DNA from: Lineus longissimus
Taxonomy: Eukaryota > Nemertea > Pilidiophora > Heteronemertea > Lineidae
NCBI RefSeq assembly: GCF_910592395.1
Contig: NC_088313.1
Location: forward strand, 15,640,437 to 15,704,436
Direction of reading: 5' to 3'
DNA length: 64,000 nucleotides
Notes under the pieces: model-generated
Database searches by the model: none
What the model was told of the DNA's origin: nothing
What the model saw: only the letters and a program-made list of their open reading frames with translations
Shown here: in pieces, positions 50,310 to 61,840 of the stretch
Position numbering within the stretch: the stretch's first letter is position 1
How the letters are laid out: each line of letters begins with the position of its first letter
Position numbers and translations under genes: made by a program

Positions 50310-51152
50310 ATCATTTCAAAATATTTAATCAAATGTATGAACACCTTTCAGTATTAAGAGATACACGTTAATTTAAACTTGGGAGTACAGTACTGGTCAA
50401 AAATAACATACCACTTGTCCTTGTCTTAGTATCATGCACAACTGGTATAAAAGGCATGTTGTTACTGACCAGAACTGTTTACCCGGTTAATTTCATCAAC
50501 TACATGTAATTACAAATACAAATGATGACTTCACATTTCTTCATTGAACGCCTATTTATAAAATATAGGCTATCCAAACAAGGGTGTCGCAATTCAAGTA
50601 ACCAAATAATGGCGTCATGTCTGTTTGAATAACACCACATCTATTTTATACTGTTACTTCTCAATGACGGAGTGATATATGAGATCTAATGTAGAGAACT
50701 GTACATACTAGTTTTCAACTTAGCTAAATTTGATATTTTTATAATTTAAAAGGAACAATATAAGAAAGTGTGGTCGTAAATCACGAACGTCTGTTCCCAA
50801 AGGCAGACACATTGGACAATCTGCAACTAGGGTGTGACGTCCATGGTGGAGACGCCCATGTCCAATCCTAACCAATAATCCCGTGCTTCGTTTAAAGACC
50901 GATGGCCGGGCAGGCCGGGCAACCTTTTAGCGAATTGTCTCAAGGAAGATATTGGGAACAACGAGACATATTCCGAAGGGAAACATTTTCCGAGGACAAC
51001 TTTCGTGGGGTGAACTGTCCAAGCACTGGGCAAGAATTGTCCCATGCGCGTATTTTGTTTCAAAAGTATCAAATCATATGGAGTAATCCACAATTATTTC
51101 TGTGAAAAGTTAGTTGATATTATCATTAGAGTCGGCTCTGCTACTTTTCCGC

Positions 51153-54100
51153 TTATTGCAATTCCTTATCAAACATATGAAGACCAACGCCATGTCCGAG
51201 TCGTGTAATCTTAGTAATGTAGTCGCCGAGCTCTTTGATGGAGTCAACCTGTTCGGTTAGGAAGGTGTTTTCGATGAAGTCTTGCAGCTGAAGTAAGAGA
51301 ATAAACACACAATGTTTTCATGTCGAACAAAACTCAGACTGCACAAAAGTCATTGAGCCTCATCGTGGTATGAGGAGGGGAGGGTCTTCATGAATGATAA
51401 TGGGGACTTGATGATAGTCGTCGTGATCTGAGGAAATTGATCTATCAGTAAGAGTAGAAGGACATACACGATTGTCCTCATGTTCTAAAAAAGCAACTCT
51501 TTGATCCGGGCGCAGGGGATGGATACAGTCATTACGGGAAGTCTAAATTAACAGACAGCCGGGCTGGGTTTCTCATGCCAATCTACCGGCATTGTGCGTA
51601 TTACTCATCAAGGAGATTTAAGGATTGACGTTCACCGCCGGGTAATCCGGCATGCGGGCTTCTAATCAGAGTACGACCGGAGTTCGGCCTGGTCCCGTCA
51701 AGCTCTGGTTGTGACGACCGGAACTTGATGGGGCTCCTCGGGAACATGACGAGACTTGATGGAAACAAGACGAATGGTTGACGGGAACATGGCGGGAGCT
51801 TTGTCCCAAACATGGCGGCGGAAGGTTGATGGGAACAACATGATGAGCTTGTCCCAAACATGACGGAAGGTTGACGGGAACATGATGGGAGTCGGCGGAT
51901 CACCCGCATGGGAGAATTGACTTACATGAGCGTCGTCATGATCGACGGCACACTTGTGCACCTTCTCCTTGAGGTGTTTGTTGACATGATGTTCAAGTTT
52001 CATGGCTTCTTTCATTGAGTGCAGGGCACTGTCCCAGTTTCCGGTCTGCAACTGAAACCAAACGCAGACTCTTTAAGTATAATGCGTAGGCTCAACACCT
52101 AAAATATATTGCTGCATCCCAATTTGTTTCTCGGAGTAATTCCAGCTTTAGCCGGAAAAGCGGATGATTCGTAGACTGTACAATAAAACCAGCCAGGAGC
52201 CGTCGAGACGTTTTAGCTGATATTATATTATCTAAGCTATCCCTCAAAGCAAAATGGAATTAACGCCACCTCGGAATTTCTGTCATTGCCTTCGATTCTA
52301 TTCAATGTGTATGGCTAAAGAAACCAATGGCATAATCTTAAATTGAATATGCGGACGATACCATCTCCTCATGGACGCTTCATCAGCATTCATACTAAGC
52401 AAAACAATCTGCAGCGACCACTATGTGCTAATACTAGTACCTTATTCTGGTGAGTGAATGTCAGGGATGGTGTCATACTGACGGTGCCGCCCCTCTTGTT
52501 GACATACTCCATCAACACCTGTCCATGCTCGCGTTCCTCATCGGACATCTTCTTGAAGAACTTGTGGAAGCCGTAGAGAGCGACATCGGAACGGGAAAAG
52601 TAATAAGCCTGGAAATGAAGAATAGGGAAAGGCCGGCGACATTAAAGGGAGACGACTGCGTCTGATTGTCATCAACGGACGTGAGGAAACGCCGCCACTG
52701 CTTTGGGAGTGTAATTGGTCACCATGAAGACCACCAAGTCTCTACGGTCTCCCTGTACGAATGCTTGTGCCGTCCGCAGGTGGTTGTGACTTTGTCTCCC
52801 TTTTTTTCTCTGTCGCTTCTTTCCATCATGACGTCACGATAAAGGACCATTATAGGGCTTGGCTAACTTGTTTGCCACAATGGATGCGATAATAACTTTT
52901 TTTGGTAAGATTTTATCCACCAAAGCTGCTATTGGTGGACAGCATGAAATGGCTGCACTGACTGTCCTTATAAAAACAAACACTTCATGTCATCCGGCTT
53001 TCATTCTATTTAGGTCATTCGATAATGAATTACAGTGCGGCCTAAGTTACAATAATACATCCGCAATCGAAAAAGATGATTAAGCCTTTGGCTTTTTATC
53101 TCCGACATCACTTTATCTTATAAACATGTATGTTATTGTTCTCCCTGAATTAAATACAATGTATCACTCTTCTAATTATAAATTTATTATCTCACCATTG
53201 ACAAGTAAAGATGGCTGGCTTTTAGCTCCTCCTGAATCTGATCATTCAATTTGTCTTCACATTCTGCGTTGAAATACTGACGAACGTCCAAATCTGAAAA
53301 AAAACCCGTTTCAGAATGTTTCAGAATTAGAAGCCAAAAACTAGAAAATACAGCCCCGGTCAGAAGGTCATAACATCTCCATGCATTTATTACAAAGTCT
53401 TCATTTTTCGGTTCGCGAAAATTTCGAATAAAATCATAAAATTTTCGCGATTTTTGGCGGATTCTAGATTCTCTTCTGTTTTCCAAGCAGTGATCGCGAG
53501 TTCATCTAGGTCAATAGGGAGTTTTCGCAAAAAAAACCTCCGAAACGTCCTTGTAAACGCATCCCATCGCTCGCCTTCGTTTTCAGGAGGTCAAACAATG
53601 AGATTGGCGTTTACGTTGACGCTTCGGGAGACTTGCGAAAACTCCCTATATTTATGAAATCCGCGATAATGATACGCCGCGGAATAGTTGGTGAGGCGCG
53701 TTGGCGAGAGAGACGTTGATATTTTTCAGTAATATTTGCATCAAAACAACAAGGGCAGAGCAACAATGACATTTGGCCTACATATCTCGAGACACATATA
53801 GATTGATTTAAACTTTGAACCGACATTATTCTGATCAACAATGTACAAACGTATCATGTGATGCGTTGAGACAACAATAAACAAAGACCATCGGCGACAA
53901 GGTTCATTTTAGTTCAGTACATTATCATCCTGAGATTCAGGTTTTGATACTCCTATACGTCATTTGAAAAAACACTGATGCAAGAGTGGTTTGGTGTACA
54001 CGAGTTTTTTCGGATGGAATTTGGAAAGATTGTAGCTTGAGCAAAATAAAACCAATTTAGGCGCATATTAAGAGTTCATGTACTCAGGACAAAGAAGGGG

Positions 54101-54656
54101 AATGATTAGCCTCATAGAAATGGCGGCCAGACGAATAGGCTGTCATCTGGTTTCCAAGAAAATATAACCATCCTTATTTGACCGAATTCTCAGCTGTTGT
54201 TCTGCCATGATTAGCCATTTCTAGACGCATTCTCAGGGTCTACATGTACAGACGGCCCCTCAGCTCAGCCATGGTTTTGGCAGGTGGCATTTATTCCTTC
54301 ATAATATCTTGTCGAATTTCAGAAAGCAAGCGTTGAGTTGTCACCTAAAGTGCTGCGCTGTCACAATCTTTGAAAACAGAAATATGCTATATAGGATGAA
54401 AGACCCTTCAAAGGACCAGGAGAAGTGGGTTGTGCATGTAGGGAATTGATGATACTGTCTGTTGCGTCTCTTCTCTGTTGACCTTACCACTGTCCGGAGA
54501 TGGTGCCGTACTGTCCGGCCATGGTGTCTCACTGTCCGGCCATGTGTGTTGTCCTCCGCTCGCGTCTCCGAGTCCTCCAAAGCCACAAATCCCGAAACCC
54601 GAGAAAGCCAAGACGGCTACAAAAATTGATAACCAAGCTCCCTCCATGGTGCGCAT
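51153..54656 (-). CDS. Secreted ferritin, heavy-chain type, complete, 5 exons
   Basis: Exons in coding order: 54656-54488, 53293-53196, 52608-52441, 52051-51926, 51287-51153; 696 nt, 231 aa. Ferritin forms a 24-mer cage that oxidises Fe(II) and stores iron. All ferroxidase ligands of the H chain are present by alignment: Glu in QIQEELKAS, Tyr in HLYLSM, Glu/His in [10 protein letters not shown], Glu in AMKLEHHV and Gln in [10 protein letters not shown]. The last helix ends HMFDKELQ. Exon 1 encodes a signal peptide ([20 protein letters not shown]) and a linker with repeated WPDS/PDS units before the core at [10 protein letters not shown]. This makes it a secreted or vesicular ferritin rather than a cytosolic one. 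A second in-frame ATG (54647) is the alternative start. I saw no CAGTGN iron-responsive hairpin just upstream. Intron 4 contains degenerate ATGACGGAAGGTTGACGGGA repeats. Confidence 0.95.
51700..51895. repeat. Degenerate direct repeats in ferritin intron 4
   Basis: Several related phrases (GTTGACGGGAACATG, TTGTCCCAAACATG, GGAAGGTTGATGGGAAC) recur at irregular spacing in the intron between exons 52051-51926 and 51287-51153. Confidence 0.6.
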
Positions 54657-55987
54657 TGTAAGATCGAACAGAAAATGACAGTAGAATTCACAGTCCCGAT
54701 CAGCTGGACTATATCAATATAACTTGCACTACTCTCATGTTATCATACTATTACTATTCGCATTAGGCCGTGCAATATTTGGGCCAATTATTTGCTTCTT
54801 GTCCACATGATGTTCCAATCTTAAAACACAATACAGGCATAGCATTTTTGATTTTTTTCTGTTTCTGACGAGTGTTTGGCAAATCCCATAAAGAACAGAT
54901 TGATCTGTTTTTTTCTCTGCCCCGTTGACATATCATATTCTCTCTAACTCTATAGTGTATGTAAACATTGAGGATCGGGGACAAACCAAAAACGTTACAG
55001 CGGGCTGGTGATCTTCGCGATGCCACGGACGGGAGACAACCGTCGGAAGCTGTACCTGAGAACAGATATCGGGAAACCATCTGCCTTCATACTCACGCCA
55101 ATCTATCGATCTATGTGTCCGTTCCTCTTCGATTATATCCTCATGTGTTATAATGCGGCAACTAAAAAATGATTTGGCAAAGCCTTATTGTGTTGTAATA
55201 GGCCAACGTGACTGGATTTTGGACAAAGTCCATCGAAATTAGGACATGGGTCATGCAATTCTGAAAAGTCATTTTAGTTTCTGAGGATAGCTAGTTTACC
55301 TTACCTGGAAACGGCGAGATCCGTTAACGAAATTAACGAATGAGATTCTACGTCCAATGGCATTGGCACGACATAGGATGTGAGATTCCAGACGTGAACC
55401 TTTTTTTCCTACGGTTACGTTTTCGTGTAGTTTTAAAATATCAACCGGACTTTTCTTTAACCAATGAAGTATTTATACCGTAGGAAAAAACAAACCATAA
55501 TCGGATGTGAATTGTAGCATGATCATTTTAATCAGAAAAGATGAATACTTTGAGATATATTTACATTAATTTGTGACAATTACCGAAGACCCGTTCCAAG
55601 CTTGTGATATATACATTATATGAATAAATACTAATTTTCACCGAGTTTATCTAATATAAATGCCATGTTCCCGTTGCTAAAATATCGTCAACTAACAAGA
55701 TTGATGTTCAACGCACATCAACTTACTGAGTCATGGTTGCTCAGTCATTGTCAACAGTATCGTTGGCGTGAAAACCAAACGCTACTAAGGAGATACGCTT
55801 TTGCTAACGCTGGCGGCGTCTGTCTCCAACGCGGATTGAGCAGCGGGACCCAGAGTTATAGTCGACGCGTTCGCCGATATGAACATCCCGCCATCGTTTG
55901 ATGTCTTTGACTGTGTTTAGCACGGTTCAGTTCTGACCCTGAGTTAAAGCAAATTGCAAAAGTTTCTTTCTGGAAAGTTCAGTTTTT
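54657..55987. other. Interval between the ferritin start and the CYP26 stop
   Basis: Contains the ferritin promoter side and the CYP26 3' UTR side. Nothing else recognisable; no tandem array or coding exon is supported. Confidence 0.5.
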
Positions 55988-58454
55988 TTACAAGGTGTAA
56001 GACCTGCTCCTAAAACCTGGCAGTGGAGACATGGTAAGAGGAAGATTGTCTTTAGGGTGTGGCACTGGCAAGTATTTCATTTGAGGATTGTTGTTGTGCA
56101 GTTTCCACGTCGATGACCTTGAAAGTTCAACAGTCATGACCTTGAGAAAAAGTTTCGCGAATTCCTTTCCAATGCATGACCTCTTGCCGCCACCGAAGGG
56201 AACGTATTGGTAGCGTTCCTCTGGTGTCATGTGACCTTTAAAGTCTGCCCAACGATCTGGGTTGAAATCTGTTACGTCATCAAACATGCTGCTGGTCTCT
56301 TGTGTGTCCCGGATGGAGTAAATGACTGTCCAACCGGCGGGAACTTGGTAGCCCTGAAGATTGATCATGGGGTAGATTAGTAATGCAGTCACTCGAATGG
56401 AACGAACGCATAAACGTGAAACTTGGAAATAGCGTTTAATATATTTTGTACCTTATCTTCGTCATTGAAAGACAGTTTCCATTGCAAACTACCAACTACT
56501 GACGTTAGATTGCGCGATTTCTACACTAGGTATCAAGATAGTTTTTAGCAAATATATATGCCAAACGAACTCGTGAGACAACAGTAAAGAAGCGGAGCAG
56601 TCAAGCAATAAACGCTGACAAAGAAACACACCGCGTTTAAAGGAATATCATGGAATACTGGCATTAAAGGACTACATGTACTTACATCAAGTTCAAACGT
56701 CTTCAAGGCCTTTCTGAATCCTCCACCAATAGGTGGCGCTATGCGTAGCACTTCCTTCACAACATTACTGACGTAGCTCAAACCATTGATGCTGTCATAG
56801 TTTATGGGGCCGGACTCTGTGATACCATTCGCGTGAAGTTCGTCTCGGATCTTTTCGGTGACCTCTGGGTGTTTTGCTAATTGCATTAACAAGGTGCAGG
56901 CGGCGCTTGCAGTGGTCTCGTGGCCTGCAAACAGCAGTTCCAACGCAATCTCCTTGAGCTCGTCTGGTGCCATCTTGAGTTCGCTCTGGTCGTTCAGCAG
57001 AAGGGACAGAGCGTCCACGTACGTTTGGCTGCAGTTTTCTTCCTGCCTCTTCTTGATACACTCGCCGATTTTTTCAAGGAGGATTTTCTTTGCTCTCAAA
57101 CCCTGGAATGTATCAAACAATATTGCACTATTAACGGTACATTTCTAAATACTTTTGCTTACACTTACACCAAGTGCTGCTGCGGCTGACACTTGTTACA
57201 CCCAATTTAACACGATTAGTAATCGGCAATGCTGTCTTCGAAAAGGTGTCGCAGGTTTTTAGCCCAAGAACAAACAGTGCTAAGGGAAAGCTACATGAAA
57301 TGACGTTGCAAATCATTCCGAAAAATATCATAGGAGGTTTGTCATAACCATTTAAGGCGCAATGTACCATCTACTTTAAAGCGAGAGGAATCAAGCAAGC
57401 AAATGCTTTACCATCAGCAAATACATAGTGTTATTCTTACCTTGGTAAGTCCTCCACCGGGGAACTGGATCGGGATGGAGATGATGTTGTTGGATACGTC
57501 TTCAAAGACGTGGAGCATGGAGATGATATCAGCCTGGCGAAGGTTGAAGCCAAGGAGGATCTTTGCAGCCAAGGCGAAGGTCAGATTCCTACATTCTTGA
57601 TAGCCGAAGATGACTTCATCAAAGCACCACTTTTCGATGTGAGACTTCACGATCCTCTGCATGGGCTTGACATACGAAGACAGCGCGTCGTGGGAGAACG
57701 CCTTGGCGACTAATTTCCTTCTCTGCCTGTGGAGGGATCCCACTGACTGTGACAGACAGCTTCCGCCAAGGATCATCCGTGTACTTGTCGACCAGTGTGT
57801 GGTCACGATCGTGTTCTCTCCATTCAAGATCTTACGGACATTCTTAGACCCGATCACGCGGATTGTTGGCCGCCCCAGGATGTGCGTCTTGTAAACATGG
57901 CCGAAGTTCTCTCGTCTGCTTTTGTAGAATTTGCTGCCCTAAAAGAACAGAAAAGGATCGTGATAACTCAAATGCTTGCAAGACGAAGTGGTGCGAAGTC
58001 GCCATTTCCACCAGAGCCAATATTGTCCTTAGATGTTCATAACCAAAGCTTTCAGTATCTTTGCAATAGATCGCTTTTCGAAAGTTCACTGACGAACGAG
58101 TCCATGTCGGCGAAAGCCCCCAACATTGGGGCATAAGACGCCTGGTAGGGAATAAGACGAAACAAAGCCGCCCTGCCCTTTCGTCGCTGACAGGTCATTA
58201 TCAAGATCAAAGTTCAGTATAACAGCAACCGACAATGTCACGATGACCCACGAAATCAACTTACCAGAAGGACGAAGTTCAGCGTCTCCCCAATGAAAGG
58301 AAGGCCAAAGTTGCCAGGCGGTAACGGAAGGTTGCAAGTAAGATCCTTCAGGTTGTAGTTGTGGGACTTCCAGATACCATTACATGCGATGATGAGGAGG
58401 ATTGGAGCGATGAAGTTGGAGAACAGGAATTGCACTGTTCGGCCATGGGGGATT
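55988..58454 (-). CDS. CYP26: Cytochrome P450 family 26 (retinoic-acid hydroxylase), first exon not located
   Basis: CYP26 enzymes inactivate all-trans retinoic acid by 4-hydroxylation in the ER membrane. Exons found: 58454-58265, 57938-57441, 57102-56686, 56353-55988; about 490 codons, nearly the full family length of about 500. Seen in order: hydrophobic anchor FLFSNFIAPILLIIACNGIW; hinge LPLPPGNFGLPFIGETLNF; GHVYKTHILGRPTIRVIG and VRKILNGENTIV typical of CYP26; I-helix LLFAGHETTASAAC with intact acid-Thr pair; ExxR and following EVLRIAPPIGGGFRKALKTF; NPDRW; haem loop VPFGGGKRSCIGKEFAK; and DNLPL near the end. The first exon found begins one nucleotide into its frame (phase 2 junction) after TCATTCCAG, and its frame has no ATG, so a small upstream exon with the start codon must exist. 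The ATG at 58450 (MAEQCNS) is in a different frame. Confidence 0.95.
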
Positions 58455-60142
58455 CTGGAATGATATCAAAGAAGAGTTGATGGTTAGCGGAGAGCGACGA
58501 TAACGCGTAGGGGCCCGGCCAAAAAGAAGAAATCGCTGTAGAAACAATTCGATGAAAACTTCCGCGTTCCTGAAAACATGTCATAGGAGAGTACGTAAAT
58601 GTATTTCATAGAAGTGAAATACTTTCGAAGGGTGCGCAATTAAATCAAAATACGCCGGACGAGGACATCATGTAGATGGTATTAATCATCATAAATGCAT
58701 GTAGTTCAATCATTTACAAAAGAAGGCTAGCGCGCCCTAGAATTTAGAAGATGATGAAGAATCTTGCCGATATTCATATTATATACATGAACCCCGCATA
58801 GCCCTTATATAAGTTTCGTTTAGACTGATCCGGAGTTCTTGTCAACAGTTTTCGTAATGAGGGTTCATGTGACCCTTTGGCTGCCTCGGCCGGTTTGCGG
58901 CAATGGCCAACCTTGAGCGAAGTTGTTTATAACATGTCTCCATTGATTGGTGTTCTTCTTTGGAATGTAACCTTTCGCAGTATATCATGTGACCTTTGAG
59001 AACTATGTACGTGATGGTCACCAATCGATCAATCTCGTCCCATTGCTTTTAATATCACTGAGATCACTGATGCATTCGCCAATTCCATAGAAACCACGGT
59101 GTCAACCTGGGACATCACGTTCGTGTAACAACAAAAATCGAAACCCTCCGATGACCTCATGAAAAGGGACAAGCTGACCTTGGTTGGAGTGAACGAACAA
59201 CAACTTCACGTAAACATCGGTTGTGCTCTTCGGGCATGTCGGGGTGACAATCTCGATCAGCAAGGGGTTACGGGCATCGTTATGTAGCCTATCTATCATG
59301 AGATGAGAGATGTCCACCAACCATGCCAACAAAAGGTTCCTTTGAAAGCTGATTTCAATAATAATAGACATATTTGAACTTAAACTCACTCTTGGACATG
59401 CTAAATGTTTCAAAAACAACAACGGAACAACTTGACCCTCTCATGCTGCGCTTCGTCCTTTTGATTTTCTCTTACTAAAAATAATGCCTCCATCTTTAAA
59501 AAAGATCTTTTTCATAACCAATGATCAAATACTCTTGATAGTGACAGTTATATTGTTACCTTTGATTACTTTTAATTCGTGTTTTTGTCAGATTAATTTG
59601 AGGCTGTGCATGACAAGAGTTTAGGTAAAAAATGATGTGCCGAAAATCGAGAAAAAATGTCTGAACTCGGAAAGTAAGCGAACTGGAATGGGGCGAAGTA
59701 CAAGGGCGAGGTCAGAGTGCAATGGGCCATTGCCTCACCCCCCCCCCCCCACCCATCACATCCCAGTTATTTCCATTCTATACAATGCATCCCATTTTCC
59801 AAATGAAATATCAAAGGGGCAGGGTTTCACTGATGTTATAATTGGTTTCACCGGGCACTGGTAGCTATTTTGAGAGACAATGAAACCAAGCGGGCCGGGC
59901 GGATTAGCTGCATGACCTCTTGTGGGGTCGTATTAAGGGTATGCGGGCAACAGGCGGTCACGGAGGTCACTTTGGGGGTAATAATAAAGGAGAGTGGATA
60001 ATTAACCAACGAACTCGTTCAAAGGATTCGAAGATACAAGTATAAACACTAAATATCATTTCATATTGTCATTGGTAAGCCTAGATCATTTGAGGATGGG
60101 ATCTTATCTGCAGAAGTAACCGAAATTCACTTCGTTTTGATT

Positions 60143-60159
60143 TGACCCCTTAGTGACAC
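60143..60159 (-). promoter_or_regulatory. Candidate DR5 nuclear-receptor element upstream of CYP26
   Basis: On the plus strand TGACCC, five bases, then TGACAC. On the minus strand this reads GTGTCA-N5-GGGTCA: one half site fits the RGKTSA consensus exactly, the other has one mismatch. It lies about 1.7 kb upstream of the first CYP26 exon found. Vertebrate CYP26A1 promoters use DR5 retinoic-acid response elements; here this is only a sequence match. Confidence 0.25.
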
Positions 60160-61675
60160 CACGGACTTCTAAACATTTTATAACTATAGGTCCGAGGTGA
60201 TAAACACCCGTACCCCTCGGGGGTTGATAGGGTAACGCGGGGTCACCGTCATCGACCAAAACAAGAAATTGTTCTAGGCATTTCCCTTGTCTGTGAGTCG
60301 TTCGCGATAAATTTCGAGATTCTTGCGAAAATGAAATAATCATGTTAGTACTTTTTTTATATCTTCTTATGAGTTATCTGCAAGATCGGGAAATACAGTA
60401 TAAAGATAGGCCTATATCGGGTGTCCAAAAATGCATTTTTTACTTTGATGTGACAATTTCTTTGAAAATTCCCAGGGACTTTTTTTAGAATATTGTTAGC
60501 AAGCCCAAAAAATCAAATCGGATCTTAGATATTGCTACCGGGTCAAAAGAATGGTTTCAGAGTGTTGTCGAAACAACCAACAGCCTAAATAGGTAATAGG
60601 TCGGCTCATATCCTGATGGTATAATAGGTAATGATTGATTGAGGCACGCGACTCTGATTATTATCCTGAGATCAGGATTTTGATACTCCTGAGGGGAGGG
60701 GGATACGACTGACTCTGGGTTTTCGAGGATGCTTAGAAATTTGCCTTTGGAAATTTTGGATATAACGTGAATTTTTGACGCGTCTTAAATTAAATACAAC
60801 ACAGTAAATAGAGCAAAATGAGAAAAACGGAAATGTTCATGACAACTTACAAGAGATCTTGGAATGATGCGATGGCTGTGCCTTCTGTCTCCGTCTCGTT
60901 TACAAAACTCGTAAAGCTTGGCGTCTGCATCTTGCCTCTTTGGTTGAAAATCGGAATATGGTCCCTTCCTGACCCTGGCAAGAATTTATACGAGGCCTGA
61001 AGATAACGCTAATGCCCTGACGCATTTATATGCTAAACAGTCGTCTCACATTGCGCAACTTCTTTCTGGGGACACAGGTCAAATTTACTATGACCCCAAA
61101 GACCCGATGACGATGTTAACCCAACCTCGTAAACGGACGCTTGAATTGTTGTTTCGTGTGAAAAAGGGTTCACAACATCACGGTGACGGGGTTGATGTTA
61201 CCTTTTGCTAAGTTCACGAGAATTGGGCCAAATTTCACAAGAATAGCAACTCCTAGTAAACATCTCGGGGTACCCGCGGCCAAATAAGGCCTTTGTTACT
61301 CACGTAGAACCCATTCATGATTCTGATTCTTGTGAATGAACTTTGGCACAAAGAGATAAATTTGGGGATACCAACGAAAGGTTACGAGAGATTTTATTGA
61401 CTTCAATATCGAAGAAAGGAGAGAAATTCTTCCATTGTTCAAATATTAAATTATCACGATTTTCTTGGAATGCGTGGGTTCTTCTTACACAATCTTTGCG
61501 GCAGATTTAGCATTTTCTGATATCCTCTGCTAACGTGCATGAAAAAACTAAAGCCGACTTTCTTGCAAAATCGTTTATTACAACCTCATCAAAATTAATC
61601 TATCGTAGCCCATGCTGTTCGTTCATAGTAATAATAATAATAACGGTAATAAAGACAATTATCCGTAAACATTAA

Positions 61676-61840
61676 GGCCCAAATTCATAAAGGGCGTTTA
61701 AGGGTTAGACATGTACAACTTCTCTCTAGTCAGTTTCAGGGCCTATTCATATTCTGTGAAGATTCACATGAAGGGCCAGAATATGTCTATTCAGTAGTTA
61801 AACGCTGTTTTAAGCAAAACACCCTTTATGAATTTGGCCC
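61676..61840. mobile_element. Foldback (MITE-like) element
   Basis: About 165 bp with inverted ends GGCCCAAATTCATAAAGGGC and ACCCTTTATGAATTTGGCCC. A weaker inner inverted repeat (GGGCCTATTCATATTCTG / CCAGAATATG) is present. Non-coding. Confidence 0.7.

Larger units (their letters stand above)
46896..51152. other. Convergent interval between DOK and ferritin
   Basis: Both genes read toward this interval. The first ~970 bp are probably DOK 3' UTR. 47900-49190 shows nothing recognisable. A 40-bp minisatellite occupies about 49200-49720 and decays toward 50170. 50300-51152 probably contains the ferritin 3' UTR. Confidence 0.6.

Noticed and set aside
54657-54760. Iron-responsive element upstream of ferritin
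   Set aside because: No CAGTGN loop flanked by complementary arms was seen near the start; a secreted ferritin often lacks one.
58348-58584. Minus-strand ATG at 58450 (MAEQCNS) as the CYP26 start
   Set aside because: It is in a different frame from the anchor and hinge (FLFSNFIAPILL, LPLPPGNFGLPFIGET).
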